In this document: one piece after another, positions 44,819 to 56,120 of the stretch
Layout: every line of letters begins with the position of its first letter
Numbering within the stretch: the stretch's first letter is position 1
Assembly: GCF_014898055.3 (NCBI RefSeq)
Contig: NW_023605305.1
Location: forward strand, 117,130,234 to 117,194,233
From: Talpa occidentalis
Taxonomy: Eukaryota; Chordata; Mammalia; Eulipotyphla; Talpidae
Direction: 5' to 3'
Length of the DNA: 64,000 nucleotides
The notes under the pieces: model-generated
Seen by the model: the letters and a program-made list of their open reading frames with translations, nothing else
The model's database searches: none
What the model was told of the DNA's origin: nothing
Translations under genes and position numbers: made by a program

Positions 44819-46723
44819 ATTTTATTGTTATATTCCCCATACAATTGCCGCCCCCATTCTGACCCCAATCCCTCCCCTCCCGCCCCCGCCCCCCTAAAAG
44901 TGTCTCTGGTTCATAGTTTTTTGTTGATTTTGATTTTCACTTTCTTATAGTTTTTCATTTTCCTGGTCCATTATTTAAGTTTTCTAGATTCCTGCTATGA
45001 GTGAGACCATCCGGTATTTTTCTTTTTCTTTTTGGCTTATTTCGCTGAGCATGATCCCTTCCAGCGCCATCCATGTTGCAGCAAATTGCATGTGTTTATC
45101 TTTTTTGAATGCTGAGTAATATTCCATGGTATATATGTACCACATCTTCTTGATCCAGTCATCTATTTTTGGGCATTTGGGTTGTTTCCAAAGCTTAGCT
45201 ATTGTAAACAGTGCTGCTATAAACATAGGGGTGCAGGTGTTCTTTGGAATTGATGTTTCTGTGTCCTTTGGGTAAATACCTAGGAGTGGAATTGCTGGGT
45301 CATATGGAAGCTCTATGTTTAGTAGGTCCAGAAATCTCCACACAGCTTTCCACAGTGGTTGGACCAGTTTGCACTCCCACCAACAGTGCAGAAGAGTTCC
45401 TTTTTCTCCACACCCTCGCCAACATTTGTTGTTGCTAGTTTTTTAATATGTGCATCTCACTGGTGTAAGATGGTATCTCATGGTAGTTTTGATTTGCATT
45501 TCCCTGATGACAAGTGATGTTGAACATTTTTTCATATGCCTGTTGGCCATTTGCATTTCCTCTTCAGAGAAGTTTCTTTTAAGCTCTTCTGCCCATTTTT
45601 TGACTGGATTATTTTCTTTGTTGTTGTTGAGTCTCATCAGCTCTTTGCAGATTTTTGTGATCAGTCCTTTATCATTAGTGTTGGGTGCAAAAATGTTCTC
45701 CCAGTTGGTGGGGTTCTCTTTGTTTTTGTTATTCTCTTTTGCTGTGCAAAAGCTCTTTAATTTGATATAGTCCCAGCTGTTTATCTTTGCCTTCACTATC
45801 ACTGCTTTGGGTGATGTGTCTGTAAAGATGTCTTTGATGTGCAAATCACGTAGTGTTTCGCCTATATTTCCTTCTATATATTTTATGGTTTCAGGTCTTA
45901 TGTCTAGTTCTTTAATCCATTTCAACTCAAAGTATTTTTTAATTTCTTCTTTGATCTCCTCATTTGTCCAGTGGTCTTCCAGTAGTGTGGATTTCAATCT
46001 CCATACGTGGGAGGATTCCTTGTTTTCTTTTCATGATTTATTTCTAACTTGATACCTTTATGATCGGAGAAGATAGTTGGAATGATTTTGATCTTCATGT
46101 ATCTGTTGATGTTTGTCTTGTGGCCCAGTATGCGATTGATTCTGGAGAATGATCCATGCGCACTAGAGAAAAATGTGTACTCAGATTTTTTTGGGGTGCA
46201 GTGTCCTATAGATGTCTGTTAAGTCCATGAGTTCTATGTCTTTATTTAGGGCTCTAGTGTCTTTGTTTATTTTTTGTCTCATTGATCTGTTCACTGGTGA
46301 GAGTGGGGTGTTGAAGTCTCCTACTATATTTGCATTTTCTTTAATATCTGTTTTCAGACCTGATAATAATCATCTAATATATTTTTGTGCTTGTTCATTT
46401 GGTGAGTTTATTTTGATGAGTGTTATATCTTCCTGATGTATTGTCCCCTTATCATAATGTAGTGTCTGTCTATGTCTCTTTTTACCTTTTTTAATTTGAA
46501 GTCTATTTCACCTGGTATAAATATAGGTGTTCCTGCCTTCTTTTTTGGTCCATTTGCTTGTAGCCTTGTTTTCCAATCTTTTACTTTCATTCTATGTTTA
46601 TCTTTTGTAGATAAATGTGTTTCTTGGAGACAGCAGAAGGTTGGCTTTTGGTTTTTAATCCAGCCTGCTACTCTGTGTCTTTCTATTGATGAGTTTAATC
46701 CATTTAAATTTAGAATTAATATT
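43348..46723 (-). mobile_element. L1-E: minus-strand ORF2, truncated at both ends and split by a nested L1
   Basis: The minus-strand ORF2 runs from its N-terminal part (46723, ILNLNGLNSSIERH) to the middle of the post-RT region (43348). It is interrupted at 44767-45922 by L1-F. Its 3' half is missing and joined to OR sequence, and its 5' side is joined to the start of a plus-strand L1 at 46724. The sequence is moderately diverged from L1-C with many frame breaks. FADDM survives near 43495. Confidence 0.85.
44767..45922 (-). mobile_element. L1-F: young 5'-truncated L1 nested in L1-E
   Basis: About 1.16 kb: the ORF2 C-terminus from [18 protein letters not shown], the 3'UTR and a very long tail seen as an unbroken T-run of about 55 bases (44760-44814). 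The target duplication CAACTCAAAGTAT plus a T-run is at 44748 and 45923. The C-terminal frame 45343-44984 is open to its natural end (MVSLIAGI). A long uninterrupted tail suggests a recent insertion. Confidence 0.95.
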
Positions 46724-49390
46724 GAGAGGGAGTGATCAACGTGGTGGTGAGGAAAGGCTGCAAGTAAGTCCTCCCATAAAAAGAAAAAGTTAACAGGGAG
46801 GTCCCTGTGAGAACTGGGACATGGAAGATAAACAGGCGACTCTGGCAAACTGCCCGAAGAAGAAAGTTGCCATAATAGAGGAGGAGAAGGGAGGAAATCT
46901 CAGCACCCTGCTACCCTCTGCCACCCACAACGTCAGCAACAGAAAGGAGGAAAAAAAAACCAAACAAGAAGAACAAAATACACATCAAGCGGGACTGTGA
47001 GTGGAAAGGAACTATTTCAGGCACTGCACCCTGTGAACTGGAACTGTGGAGATCAGTGCAGTAATTGCTATGGAGGTGAGTGAATAGCTCCAGGTGCCAT
47101 TAGAGGAAAACAAGGACTCCATGGAGACCTACAAATAGCCCAAGGCCAGCCGGTAAGCTTGTGCGGAAAAGCAGCGCTCGAAAAGCATACACAGATTGGG
47201 AATCCTGGCTGTCCAGGTCCCAGTGCCTGCGACCTAGTCTTGCTGGGAGACGCGTTGGTGCCCTCATTGAGGTGAATGTCCCTCATTGAGTAATCAGAAA
47301 CCAGGTGCCCGGATATGGGAGCGGGTGCAAAAGGCGCCATTTCTGCGGTCACTGAACTGGGCTACAGCCTGCATCCTGGATTGGAGGGCTTAGGAACTGA
47401 GACCCAGGGCATGTAATTCGGGGCATGGGAACCCCATGACAGTGGGGCAAAGGGCAGACACAGCACCTCCACGCCGTTGAGGCGCTCCACGCCACTCCCA
47501 CTGTATTCCCCTGAACCCATGGGAAAAAAACAATTCTGGAAGGACAGTAGGAAAGATCTCTGGTGCCATCTAGTGACCAGAAAAAAAATCACCAAAATCT
47601 TGATAGTTGGAAACCAGGGATCCCCAAAGCACCCTCAGGCTTTGAGTGAGGGTGGGCCATGTAAATGGGGGTAAGGAGGGAAATAAGGCGTGGAGCAAGA
47701 CCCCATCCTGGAACTGAGAGCCAGGTGCAGGATCCAAGGCATGGGATGCGCCATAGCAGCGGTCACTGCACAGGGTGACAACCTGCGTTTTGGATCTGAT
47801 AGCCCTGGTACTGAAAACTAAAGAGGAGAATTCAGGGCATGGGATCCATACAGCTGTGGGCACAGCACAGGGTGAACACGGGGCAGACACAGCACCCAGC
47901 TGGAATAAGAGCCCCTGTTTTGAGGTGCTCCTCTCTGCCCCCTCTCTGTTTCTCAGAGAACCACTGGGAAAAAGCACAGGTCAGCAAGTATGGGTCTCTG
48001 CCACCACTTCATGACCAGAACAAAATCACCAACTAGCTGATTCCCTGTTGGAACTGAGTAAATATAGAGGGAAGGAACTGTAAGGGACAGTCCCCAGCAA
48101 CAGAGCATCAACACCCTGCTGGAGTTTTTGCCTACTAGTGCTGGTCTCAGTCTGGTAAACAGTTTCCGACACACCTAAAGGAGCACTCCAAAGAGACGCC
48201 CGCCAACACCAGTGGCACAGCACCCCAACACATAGAACTAATTAGAAAGCAAACAACAGTGAGAAGAGAAATTATAAATAATGATGGAATCCCACAGGAG
48301 GACACACCACAAAAAGAAATATAGCAACCAGAGCTCAACAATGACTTGGAAGAACTTCGTGGCCTATCAGATGGAGAATTATTGATCATCATGATTAAAA
48401 AGCAGAAAGAAAATGAAAAGGAAAAAATGATTTGAGACAAATAATCACTGAACTGAAGAATGAAATTGAGACCTTAGGAAAGAAAAGAAAAGAAACACAG
48501 GAGATTAAAAGTTTACTAGAGGATATAAAGAACTCTGGGAAAGGCAATGAAAACAGAATTGATGAAATGGAAGAACGGATCAGTCCTATTGAAGATACAG
48601 AAATAAAAAGAGCCCAAAGAGAAAAGGAGAGGGAAGTGCAAATGAAGCAGTGAGGAGACTCTTAGACAATTATCAGGCTACATGAAGAGAGGAAATGTAA
48701 GAGTTAAAGGTATTCCAGAAGGTGAGGAGAGAGACAAAGCAACTGAGAAATTATTCAAGGAGATAGAAAATTTCCCAAGTATGAAAAAGGAAACGAATAT
48801 AGACATGCAAGAAGTGAGAAGAAATCTCACTTACCACAGTGAAAAGAAAACTGCAGCAAGACACCTAATAGTAAAGCTTGCAAGAGTCCAAGACAAGGAA
48901 AAAATAATGAAACTGGCAAGGGGGACGAAACAGATAACATATAAGGGAAAGCCAATCAGGTTAACTTCAGAATTCTCCGAAGAAACATTACAGGCAAGAA
49001 GAGAATGGAGTAACATCTTCAGCACATTTCAAGAGAGCAAATGTCAACCAAGAGTACTTTACCCTACAAAGCTTTCCTTCCTCTATGAAGAAAAAATATG
49101 ACCTTCCCAGACAAACAGAAACTCCAGAAATTCATCACAACTAAACCCCCACTGCAAAAAATTCTACAAGAAGTCCTAAAGCCAAAACCAACAGAGGAAT
49201 AAAGCAAGGAATAAAATCACAAAAAAGACAAACAAAATGGCAAACACAGATGCCAACATATCAATATTAACTCTCAATGTAAATGGATTAAACTCATCAA
49301 TAAAAATACACACAGTAGCAGGCTGGATTAAAAAACAAATCCAACCTGCTGTCTCCAGGAAACACATTTAACCACAAAATATAAACATAG
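46724..49390 (+). mobile_element. L1-I: older L1 with 5' end, lacking most of ORF2
   Basis: It starts GAGAGGGAGTGATCAACGTGG, a decayed form of the L1 head. The 5'UTR runs to about 48230, followed by a broken ORF1 (about 48230-49200) and the first 48 codons of ORF2 (ATG at 49237). Sequence then passes directly into another L1 head at 49391. No ~190-bp monomers are visible. The ORF1 wording (KNEIETLGKKRKETQEIKSL) marks a subfamily older than L1-A, C, D and J. Confidence 0.85.
48230..49201 (+). pseudogene. L1-I ORF1, broken
   Basis: Coiled-coil codons are readable at 48432-48650, and the RRM and C-terminal domain at 48682-49101 (MKRGNVRVKGIPEGEERD, then IRLTSEFSEETLQARREW). Stops occur near 48320, 48431 and 48652, with a frameshift near 49100. 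The start codon of the ancestral frame is not clear. Confidence 0.75.
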
Positions 49391-49407
49391 ACTGGAGAGG
49401 GCGGAGC

Positions 49408-49419
49408 AACATGGCGGCG
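49408..49419 (+). promoter_or_regulatory. YY1-like site at an L1 5' end
   Basis: CAACATGGCGGC fits the YY1 core (ATGGCGGC) known to lie near the start of human L1 and to set its transcription start. The same bases occur at 57853-57864 (L1-D), and a decayed form lies at 46737-46748 (L1-I). Confidence 0.5.
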
Positions 49420-50739
49420 AGGAAACGCTGTGAGTAAGATCTCCCATTAAAAAAAAGTGAATAGGGAGAAAAAGTGGCAGGTCCCAGTGAGAACTGGGAC
49501 ACTGAAGATAAACGGACGACTCCAGCAAACCACTCGAAGAAGAAAGTTGCCATAAAAAGAGGACCAGAAGTGAGGAAAGTGCAGAACCCTGCTACCCTCC
49601 CCCACCCACAGAGTCGGCACTCTCCGACCAGCAGAAAGGAGTCAAAAAACAAACTAAAATGACCAACGAGAACAAAGTATGCATCAAGTGGGACTGTGAG
49701 TGGAAAGGAACTATTTCAGCCACCACACCCCGTGAACTGGAGCTGTGGAGAACCCTGCAGGATTCGCCATGGAGGTGAACGAATGGCTCCAGGTGCCATT
49801 AGAGAACAACAGAGACTGGAGACCCTCACACAGCCCCGGCTGGCCGGTAAGCTTGCGCGGAAAAGCAGCGCGCTTGAAAAGCAAATGCGGATCGGGATCG
49901 CGGCTGCCCAGGTCCTGGCGCCTGCGACCTAGGCTTGCGGGGAGACGCGCGGGGACCCTCACTGAGGTGAAAGTCCCTCACTGAGTAATCAGGAACCAGG
50001 CACCCAGGCACGGGAGCGGGGTGCAAAAGACGCTATTCTTGCGAACACTGAACTGGGCTACAGCCCGTGTCCTGGACCTGAGGGCTTTGGAACTGAGACC
50101 AGGGGCACGAAATTTGGGGCATGGGTTCTCCACGACAGTGGGGCACAAGGCAGACACAGCACCCCAAAGCCGTTGAGGTTGACCCTACCATTCCCGCTCT
50201 GTTCCCTGTCCCACGGGGTGAAAAAAGAACAGCTCCCCCAAGGGCTCTAGGAGAGATCTCTGGTGCCACCTAGCAACTTGAAACCAGCAGAAGTCTCCTG
50301 GAGGAGCCAGTGGCCAGCTGGGAAGTTAGCCCACGCCAGGCCCCTTCCAACCAGTAGTCTGTGCCCACAGGGGGAGCGGGCACCCACGGCCGGGGCAGAC
50401 CAGATGCGCAGAAGAGTGTGCCTGAGACCAGACGCGCAAGGAGTGTTTCCCACATCGCCATTTTAGAACAGGGACATTTCTTCAGTAAAGACTGCCTGCA
50501 GAAGGGTCCCTCTGGAGCCAGAGGAGGGCGGGGGAAGTTCGCCCACGCCACGCCCCCTCTGGCCTGCAGTCCAAGTCCAGAGGGGGAGCGGGAACCCACC
50601 GCCGGGGCAGACCAGGCACACAGGGGAGTGTGTCCCCACATCAGCATTTTAGAACAGGGACCTTTTTTCAGTAAAGACTACTTGAAACTGACAGATGGCT
50701 CCCGGAGGAGCCAGAGGGGAGCAGAGAAGTTCACCCAAG

Positions 50740-51365
50740 ATGCCGGCCAGTCCCAGCAACAAGTGTCCCAATGCATACGACAAATTAGAAAACAGACAGT
50801 AGGGAGTAGAAGAACCACACGCAACCTAACAACTCCTCAGGAAAAAAGCACACCACAAAAAGAAAACCACCCCCCAGATTGCAATGACAGTAACTTGGAA
50901 GAACTTCTGAGCCTTCCAGAAAGAGAATTTAAAATTGCCATGATTAAAAAAATGACAGAACTCATAAAGGAAAACAATGATATGAGAAAAATAATTAATG
51001 AGCAGAAGAATGAAATTGAGTCTTTAAAGGGGGAAGCAAAAGAAACACAGGAGATCAAAGAATTAATGGAGGAACTAAAGAACTCTGGGAAAAGCAATGA
51101 AAGCAGAATAGATGAAATGGAAGAACGAATAAGTACACTTGAAGACACAGAAATAAAAAGAACCAAAAGAGAAAAGGAAAGAGAAGTAAGAAGGAAAAAG
51201 ACCGAAGAAAGACTTCGGGAACTATCTGACTCCATGAGGAAAGGAAATATAAGAATTATAGGAATACCAGAAGGAGAGGAGAGAGATGTAGGAACAGAGA
51301 AAATATTCAAAGAGATAATTGAAGAGAACTTCACAAATGTGAAGAAGGAAGGAGCTGAAAATTGA
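50740..51365 (+). pseudogene. L1-J ORF1, frameshifted and 3'-truncated
   Basis: ATG 50740 opens MPASPSN, but the one-base loss near 50760 moves translation out of phase. The main frame is then open to 51365 through the coiled coil (ELIKENNDMRKIINEQKNE) and the start of the RRM region (GNIRIIGIPEGEERD). The C-terminal half is missing. Confidence 0.8.
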
Positions 51366-53142
51366 AAAAGGGAAGCCCCTGCATGGTTTTTTAATAGAAA
51401 CCTGTATGTTTTTTCCTTGCCATTGAACTGAGACTATGTATTTGTTTGACTCCTTTAAAGACAATATCTTCATTGTGTTTCAATGTTTTTTAATATTATA
51501 TTCTTAGATAGCAATGTTTCGATGTTTCCTCCTATGAGTCCTTGGAGTTTTCTGGACTGTGTTTTGGTGTCTATTTCAGAAAATCTTGGCTGTTTTTTTT
51601 CATGGATTTCTTCATTTCTATTCCTTATTCTCATTCTGGCATTATAATTATACATGTGCTATACATTTGAAGTCATCCCAGCTTCTTGGTTGTTATGTCT
51701 ATCCCCATTTTTTTTTGCCCTGTGTTTGTGAAATCTTGTATGAACATAACTTCAAGATGGTTCATTCTTTTCCCAGTTGTTGAGTTCACTGATGTTTCCA
51801 TCTAAGGCTTCTTTATTTGTATTATGATATTTTTAAATTGAAGACTTTTTTCAAATGTGGACTTCATATTAATTCTTTTTTACAACTTCCATCTGTTTAC
51901 TTGCAAAGATAACATATTTTTGTTGTATATTTTATCCATTTGATTTATGAGCATTTTATTCATGGTTAGCACCTTCCTTCCAAAAACTGCAGTCACAGGA
52001 GTTTTCTCTTTCAGTTGGCCCACCTTCAACTTGCAGCATTTCCACCTCAGCTTGAATGAATGGCCAAAAATCTATAAAAGTATTTTTACAGCATAATATG
52101 TTAAAAAGTGTAAAATTTTTTACAGTTTATTTTTGAAATAGCAAAACATTGATATTTGTTAAAATTTTTGAACAAACATCATTTTAGCAAAGTGTATTCC
52201 CTGAGGGAGAGACTGCACATGGTTACGAGGTAGCCATAAACGTTACTCAGGGTCACGAAGGATGGGGTGATAATTAGTACACATTTGCCTCAGGGACCAA
52301 GTGCAGTTGCGGACAGTGTCTCTGATGGCTGAGTGTGCAACAACACATTGACCCTGGACTTTTGAAGCATTGGCTTCAAGGTATTTATCCTCTTGTTTGG
52401 GCAGGCCTTGTGATTCTGATCCTGGAAGAAGTTTGAAATGTATCAACAACACTTCATAAGCAGCATTGATTTTGTTCTTGTGAGTAAGTAGGAGTGTTTT
52501 TCTCTGGAAATGTGTGAAGAGGTGTGTTACCCTTCCAAGCTGATTAATATATGATGCTCTCTCCTAGTGTGTATAATGGAAAACCTCAGAAAAACCCATC
52601 TATTAAAATTATTTGCACATCTATAAAGTATTCACATTTTATTCTTTCAGAATAAGAAGTTTAATTTATTTAAAATGGTAATTTTTGTACTAATATTATC
52701 TAGAAAGGGAATTTCTGATTGAAGGTTGATAATCTGGTGTCATTTTATTTTCAAAGAGGTACAATATGCTAACTCCAGAGTTCAGGGAAGAGGTCAATTT
52801 TATGTACGAAAGAGATGTAACGTGTAATACCAGCTGTCTCTCTCCAAGTTCACAGTCTTATCTGAAAGACTTTTTGAACACTGAAGGCACTTAACATGAT
52901 GCACGTAAGTAAAATTGTATGAGCTTTCCCCGTGATATTCTCTAAACACACACTGCTTGTTGGTTTCATTGTTACTCACCTGCCTCAGTTAAAAAAGATC
53001 ATTTTTCAGGATGTAATTGAGTTCACTACCAGTTAATTTTTCTCATTGGTAGTATTTCATGGGACTCTGTACACATGCACACATACATAGATGCATCTAT
53101 ATCTGCCTCTGTGTGTCCCTCTTCTAATGTGTACCATATTTT

Positions 53143-53412
53143 TTTTTTTGTTAAGATTTATTTATTTTTATACAAGAGCTGGGGTACAGGCCAGAGGCAC
53201 GGGAGGGTGAGCATATACACCAGAGACAGAACAGGGAGCAGAACAGGCAGATTGATCAAAAGCACTGCTGAGGGGAGCAGCGGGCACGAGAGGAGAGGTC
53301 TGCCACACCATGTGGGCATTTCCCTGGCCGGCTGGGAATTGAACTGGTGCTGTAGAGGCTGCGGACAGCTTCACAGCACTGTGCTTAACCCGTTGCACCA
53401 CCAGGGAGGCCC
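53143..53412 (-). mobile_element. tRNA-derived SINE, older subfamily
   Basis: A minus-strand copy flanked by ATGTGTACCATATTTT (53127-53142) and ATGTGAACCATATTTT (53413-53428). It carries the GCTGGGGTACAGGCCAGAGG variant of the older subfamily but has a good head. It is absent from units 1 and 2. Confidence 0.9.
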
Positions 53413-55193
53413 ATGTGAACCATATTTTCAGTAAACATCAAAATCCAAACTTGCATGATGTATTTTACCACTTTGCATTGATGGGCCTCATATACATTAA
53501 TCAGGAACCTCTTTTGGAAATAATCTGTTGGTGTTTTTGGAGGCCAATAAAGTGTATTTAGAAAAAGTGGCATGTTAAAGTTCCTTATAAAGTTCATTTT
53601 AATACATCGGTACAAAATTAGTTGATCAAAAAGAATCATTCCTTAGCTCTCTCTGGAAGCTGAGAAGCTAGTGACTGCCCTGTGTTCTTAGAAATAGGGA
53701 AAATTTCAGGCTCCATGAATGTCTTTGTGGGGTGGCAGACTATACGGTTCTCTTTTAATTCTCACTGTATGCTGTTCATTTCCCTGGGAATGTAAAGGTT
53801 GAGGAAAGAGGTGAATTTTGTATGTGGTGTGGTAATGAAGGACCTTGGAACACTCTCCACTTTGTCTGGTTTATTTAATCTCTAAAAGGTATTCAATTTT
53901 TAAAACACCTTGCATACCCTTATTTATTGAAATAGAATACATACTATTTTATGTAAAATAACATCAAATCTACCAAATTCTGTGTGGGGATTGTGGGTTG
54001 TTCATGTATAGATTCCCCAACTTAGTCCACACGATTGCACACCGCTACCTCCATTTCATCTCTCTGTGGGCGCTGCGTATGTGGGCAGGGACAGCAGGTG
54101 TCATTCCTGTCCTGTGTGTTAGAGTTTTGTGAATTCAGTTATGTGGCACCTCACAAGGGGCTTTGGATGTTGTTGAACAGCACTGATGCCACCTGCAATA
54201 GCGGCTTTCAGCACTCAGTGATTCAATGATATGATCTTAATATGAAGCTTTTTTGTTTTCTCATTATGACTTAAAATATATGAAAATTCTTTATTTTACA
54301 TCCTTTCTAGGAAAAAAAGTAGCTTGTCACTATAACAACCTGAATATTTTCATCCACACAGAATTGAAGCCCAAGATACTCTCAGGAAAGTGCTTTCCCC
54401 TGTCCTTGTCACTTCAGAAGTTGCTTTAGGCTCAAGTTGGAACAAATCCAAGCAGGAAAGAAAAGAAAGGAGAGGGGAAATCCCTGGAGATTTCTAGCCC
54501 TGTAGTTGCTGCTGTGCTCCCATCTGCAGAGCAGTGAGTGCACTCTGCTTTCCGCAGAAGCGCATTTCCCAAGTGCAGTCTGCTCCTGCCAGGCATGTCT
54601 CTATGTCAGCTGCTGCCCTCGGACCCTCTTCCTTCCCAGAGTCACTGTGTCCAGGTCTGCACGCTTGAGTCCTCCGTACTCTCCTCCCCAGGCAGCTTGC
54701 TTCTTGGACTGGATCTGTAAAACGCACTGTAACTGTGCAGCTTCAAGCAAAAGTCCTATTTAATTATGTGTTTGTAAAATGAATCCACAGAGAAAAAAAT
54801 TATTTCCCTTTTCCAAGACGTGAGATTTCTGGAGTTAATTGGAAGTCATTGTGGAAAAGAAGTAACTGATAATAGGTTGCCTTTATTCTCACTTTGAAGT
54901 TTGTGCACCTTGTCCGTACATGCTCCATCCTATCGATAAGAAAGAGGACTAAGCACCTGACCCAAACATAGCACACAAGAGCTTCTCTGCATGTGGTAGA
55001 GTCTTGTGTGGTCTCTAAGACTGTTAGTGAAAGGCACATATATTGTTTTCCTGAAAGAACAAGATGATACGTTTGGATATAAATGAATTTGAGATATCAG
55101 AAAGCAGTGTATGATTTTATTTGGTCAATTTTATTATAGACTGTGAAGTATGTTTTTAAAAAAATTTGCAAATTGCCAAACAGGAGCATAAGC

Positions 55194-56120
55194 ATGGCAT
55201 GGCTGAGCAACCAGACCTCAGACAGTGATTTCATCCTCTTGGATCTGTTCCACGGCACCCCAGTGCCCTGGGTCCTCTTCACACTCATGGTTCTGGATCT
55301 CCTGGTGGCCCTGTTGGGCAACACCATAATAATCATCCTCATCTGGGCTGACCCTCTTCTCCACACCCCCATGTACTTTCTGCTCAGCCAGCTGTCCCTC
55401 ATGGATCTACTCTACATCTGCACATTTGTCCCCAAAATGGCAGTGGACTTTCTGTCTGGGGACTACCGCATCTCCTTCATTGCATGTAGCTTCCAAATGT
55501 TTCTCTTCACCACCCTTGGTGGCTCAGAGTACCTTCTGCTGGCGGTCATGGCTTATGATCGCTATGTGGCCATCTGCCAGCCTCTGCGTTACCCCATCCT
55601 CATGCGTCCCAAGATCTGTCTGCTCTTGGTGCTTGTGACCTGGCTGGGTGCATTCTTCAATGCCTTGATCCATGTGGTGTATACTCTGTCACTCCCTTTC
55701 TGTGCCTCCAGGGAAATCCATCATTTCTTCTGTGAGATCCCAGCACTCCTGAAAGTGGTCTGTGCTGACACTTCTCAGTACGAAAAGGGTGTTTATGTCA
55801 CTGCTGTAATTTTTCTCCTACCTCCCATCTCAGCCATTCTGGGCTCGTATGGAAGCATACTATCCACTGTTCTGGGCATGGGAACAGGCCAGGCTCTCAG
55901 GAAAACCTTGGCTACTTGCTCTTCTCACATAACTGTGGTGTTCCTCTTCTATGGGGCTGCCACCATCAAGTACCTTCTGCCAAAGTCCTACCAATCCCCT
56001 GTAGAGGAAGAAGTGGTCTCTGTGATCTACACCATCATAACACCCATGCTCAACCCCCTCATCTACAGCCTGCGGAACAAGGACGTCACTAGAGCATTTA
56101 GGAAGGTTTTCAGAGTGTGA
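55194..56120 (+). CDS. Olfactory receptor, class II, family 2 (OR2T-like), intact
   Basis: A third intact single-exon receptor, 308 residues from the ATG at 55194 (MAWLSNQTSDSDF). The upstream ATG used as first start in units 1 and 2 is ATA here, so this start is the conserved one. An open stretch continues upstream to 55143 but has no ATG. Motifs: NQT at 6-8, GN at 42-43, LHTPMYFLLSQLS at 56-68, Cys98, MAYDRYVAIC at 119-128, loop cysteines 170, 180 and 190, SY at 218-219, KTLATCSSH at 237-245 and PMLNPLIYS at 284-292. It is the closest relative of the unit 1 gene by hand count (about 31 differences). The role is odorant detection in olfactory neurons; the ligand is unknown. Confidence 0.95.
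   Translation: MAWLSNQTSDSDFILLDLFHGTPVPWVLFTLMVLDLLVALLGNTIIIILIWADPLLHTPMYFLLSQLSLMDLLYICTFVPKMAVDFLSGDYRISFIACSFQMFLFTTLGGSEYLLLAVMAYDRYVAICQPLRYPILMRPKICLLLVLVTWLGAFFNALIHVVYTLSLPFCASREIHHFFCEIPALLKVVCADTSQYEKGVYVTAVIFLLPPISAILGSYGSILSTVLGMGTGQALRKTLATCSSHITVVFLFYGAATIKYLLPKSYQSPVEEEVVSVIYTIITPMLNPLIYSLRNKDVTRAFRKVFRV

Larger units (their letters stand above)
49391..51365 (+). mobile_element. L1-J: 5' end plus partial ORF1, 3' part missing
   Basis: It starts ACTGGAGAGGGCGGAGCAAC, continues with a 5'UTR of about 1.35 kb including two full monomer-type units and a partial one (unit starts near 50294, 50503 and 50698), then ORF1 from the ATG at 50740 until sequence stops matching L1 at 51365. 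A one-base loss near 50760 shifts the ORF1 start out of frame, and four extra bases near 51350 precede the break. It has no ORF2, 3'UTR or tail. Confidence 0.85.
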
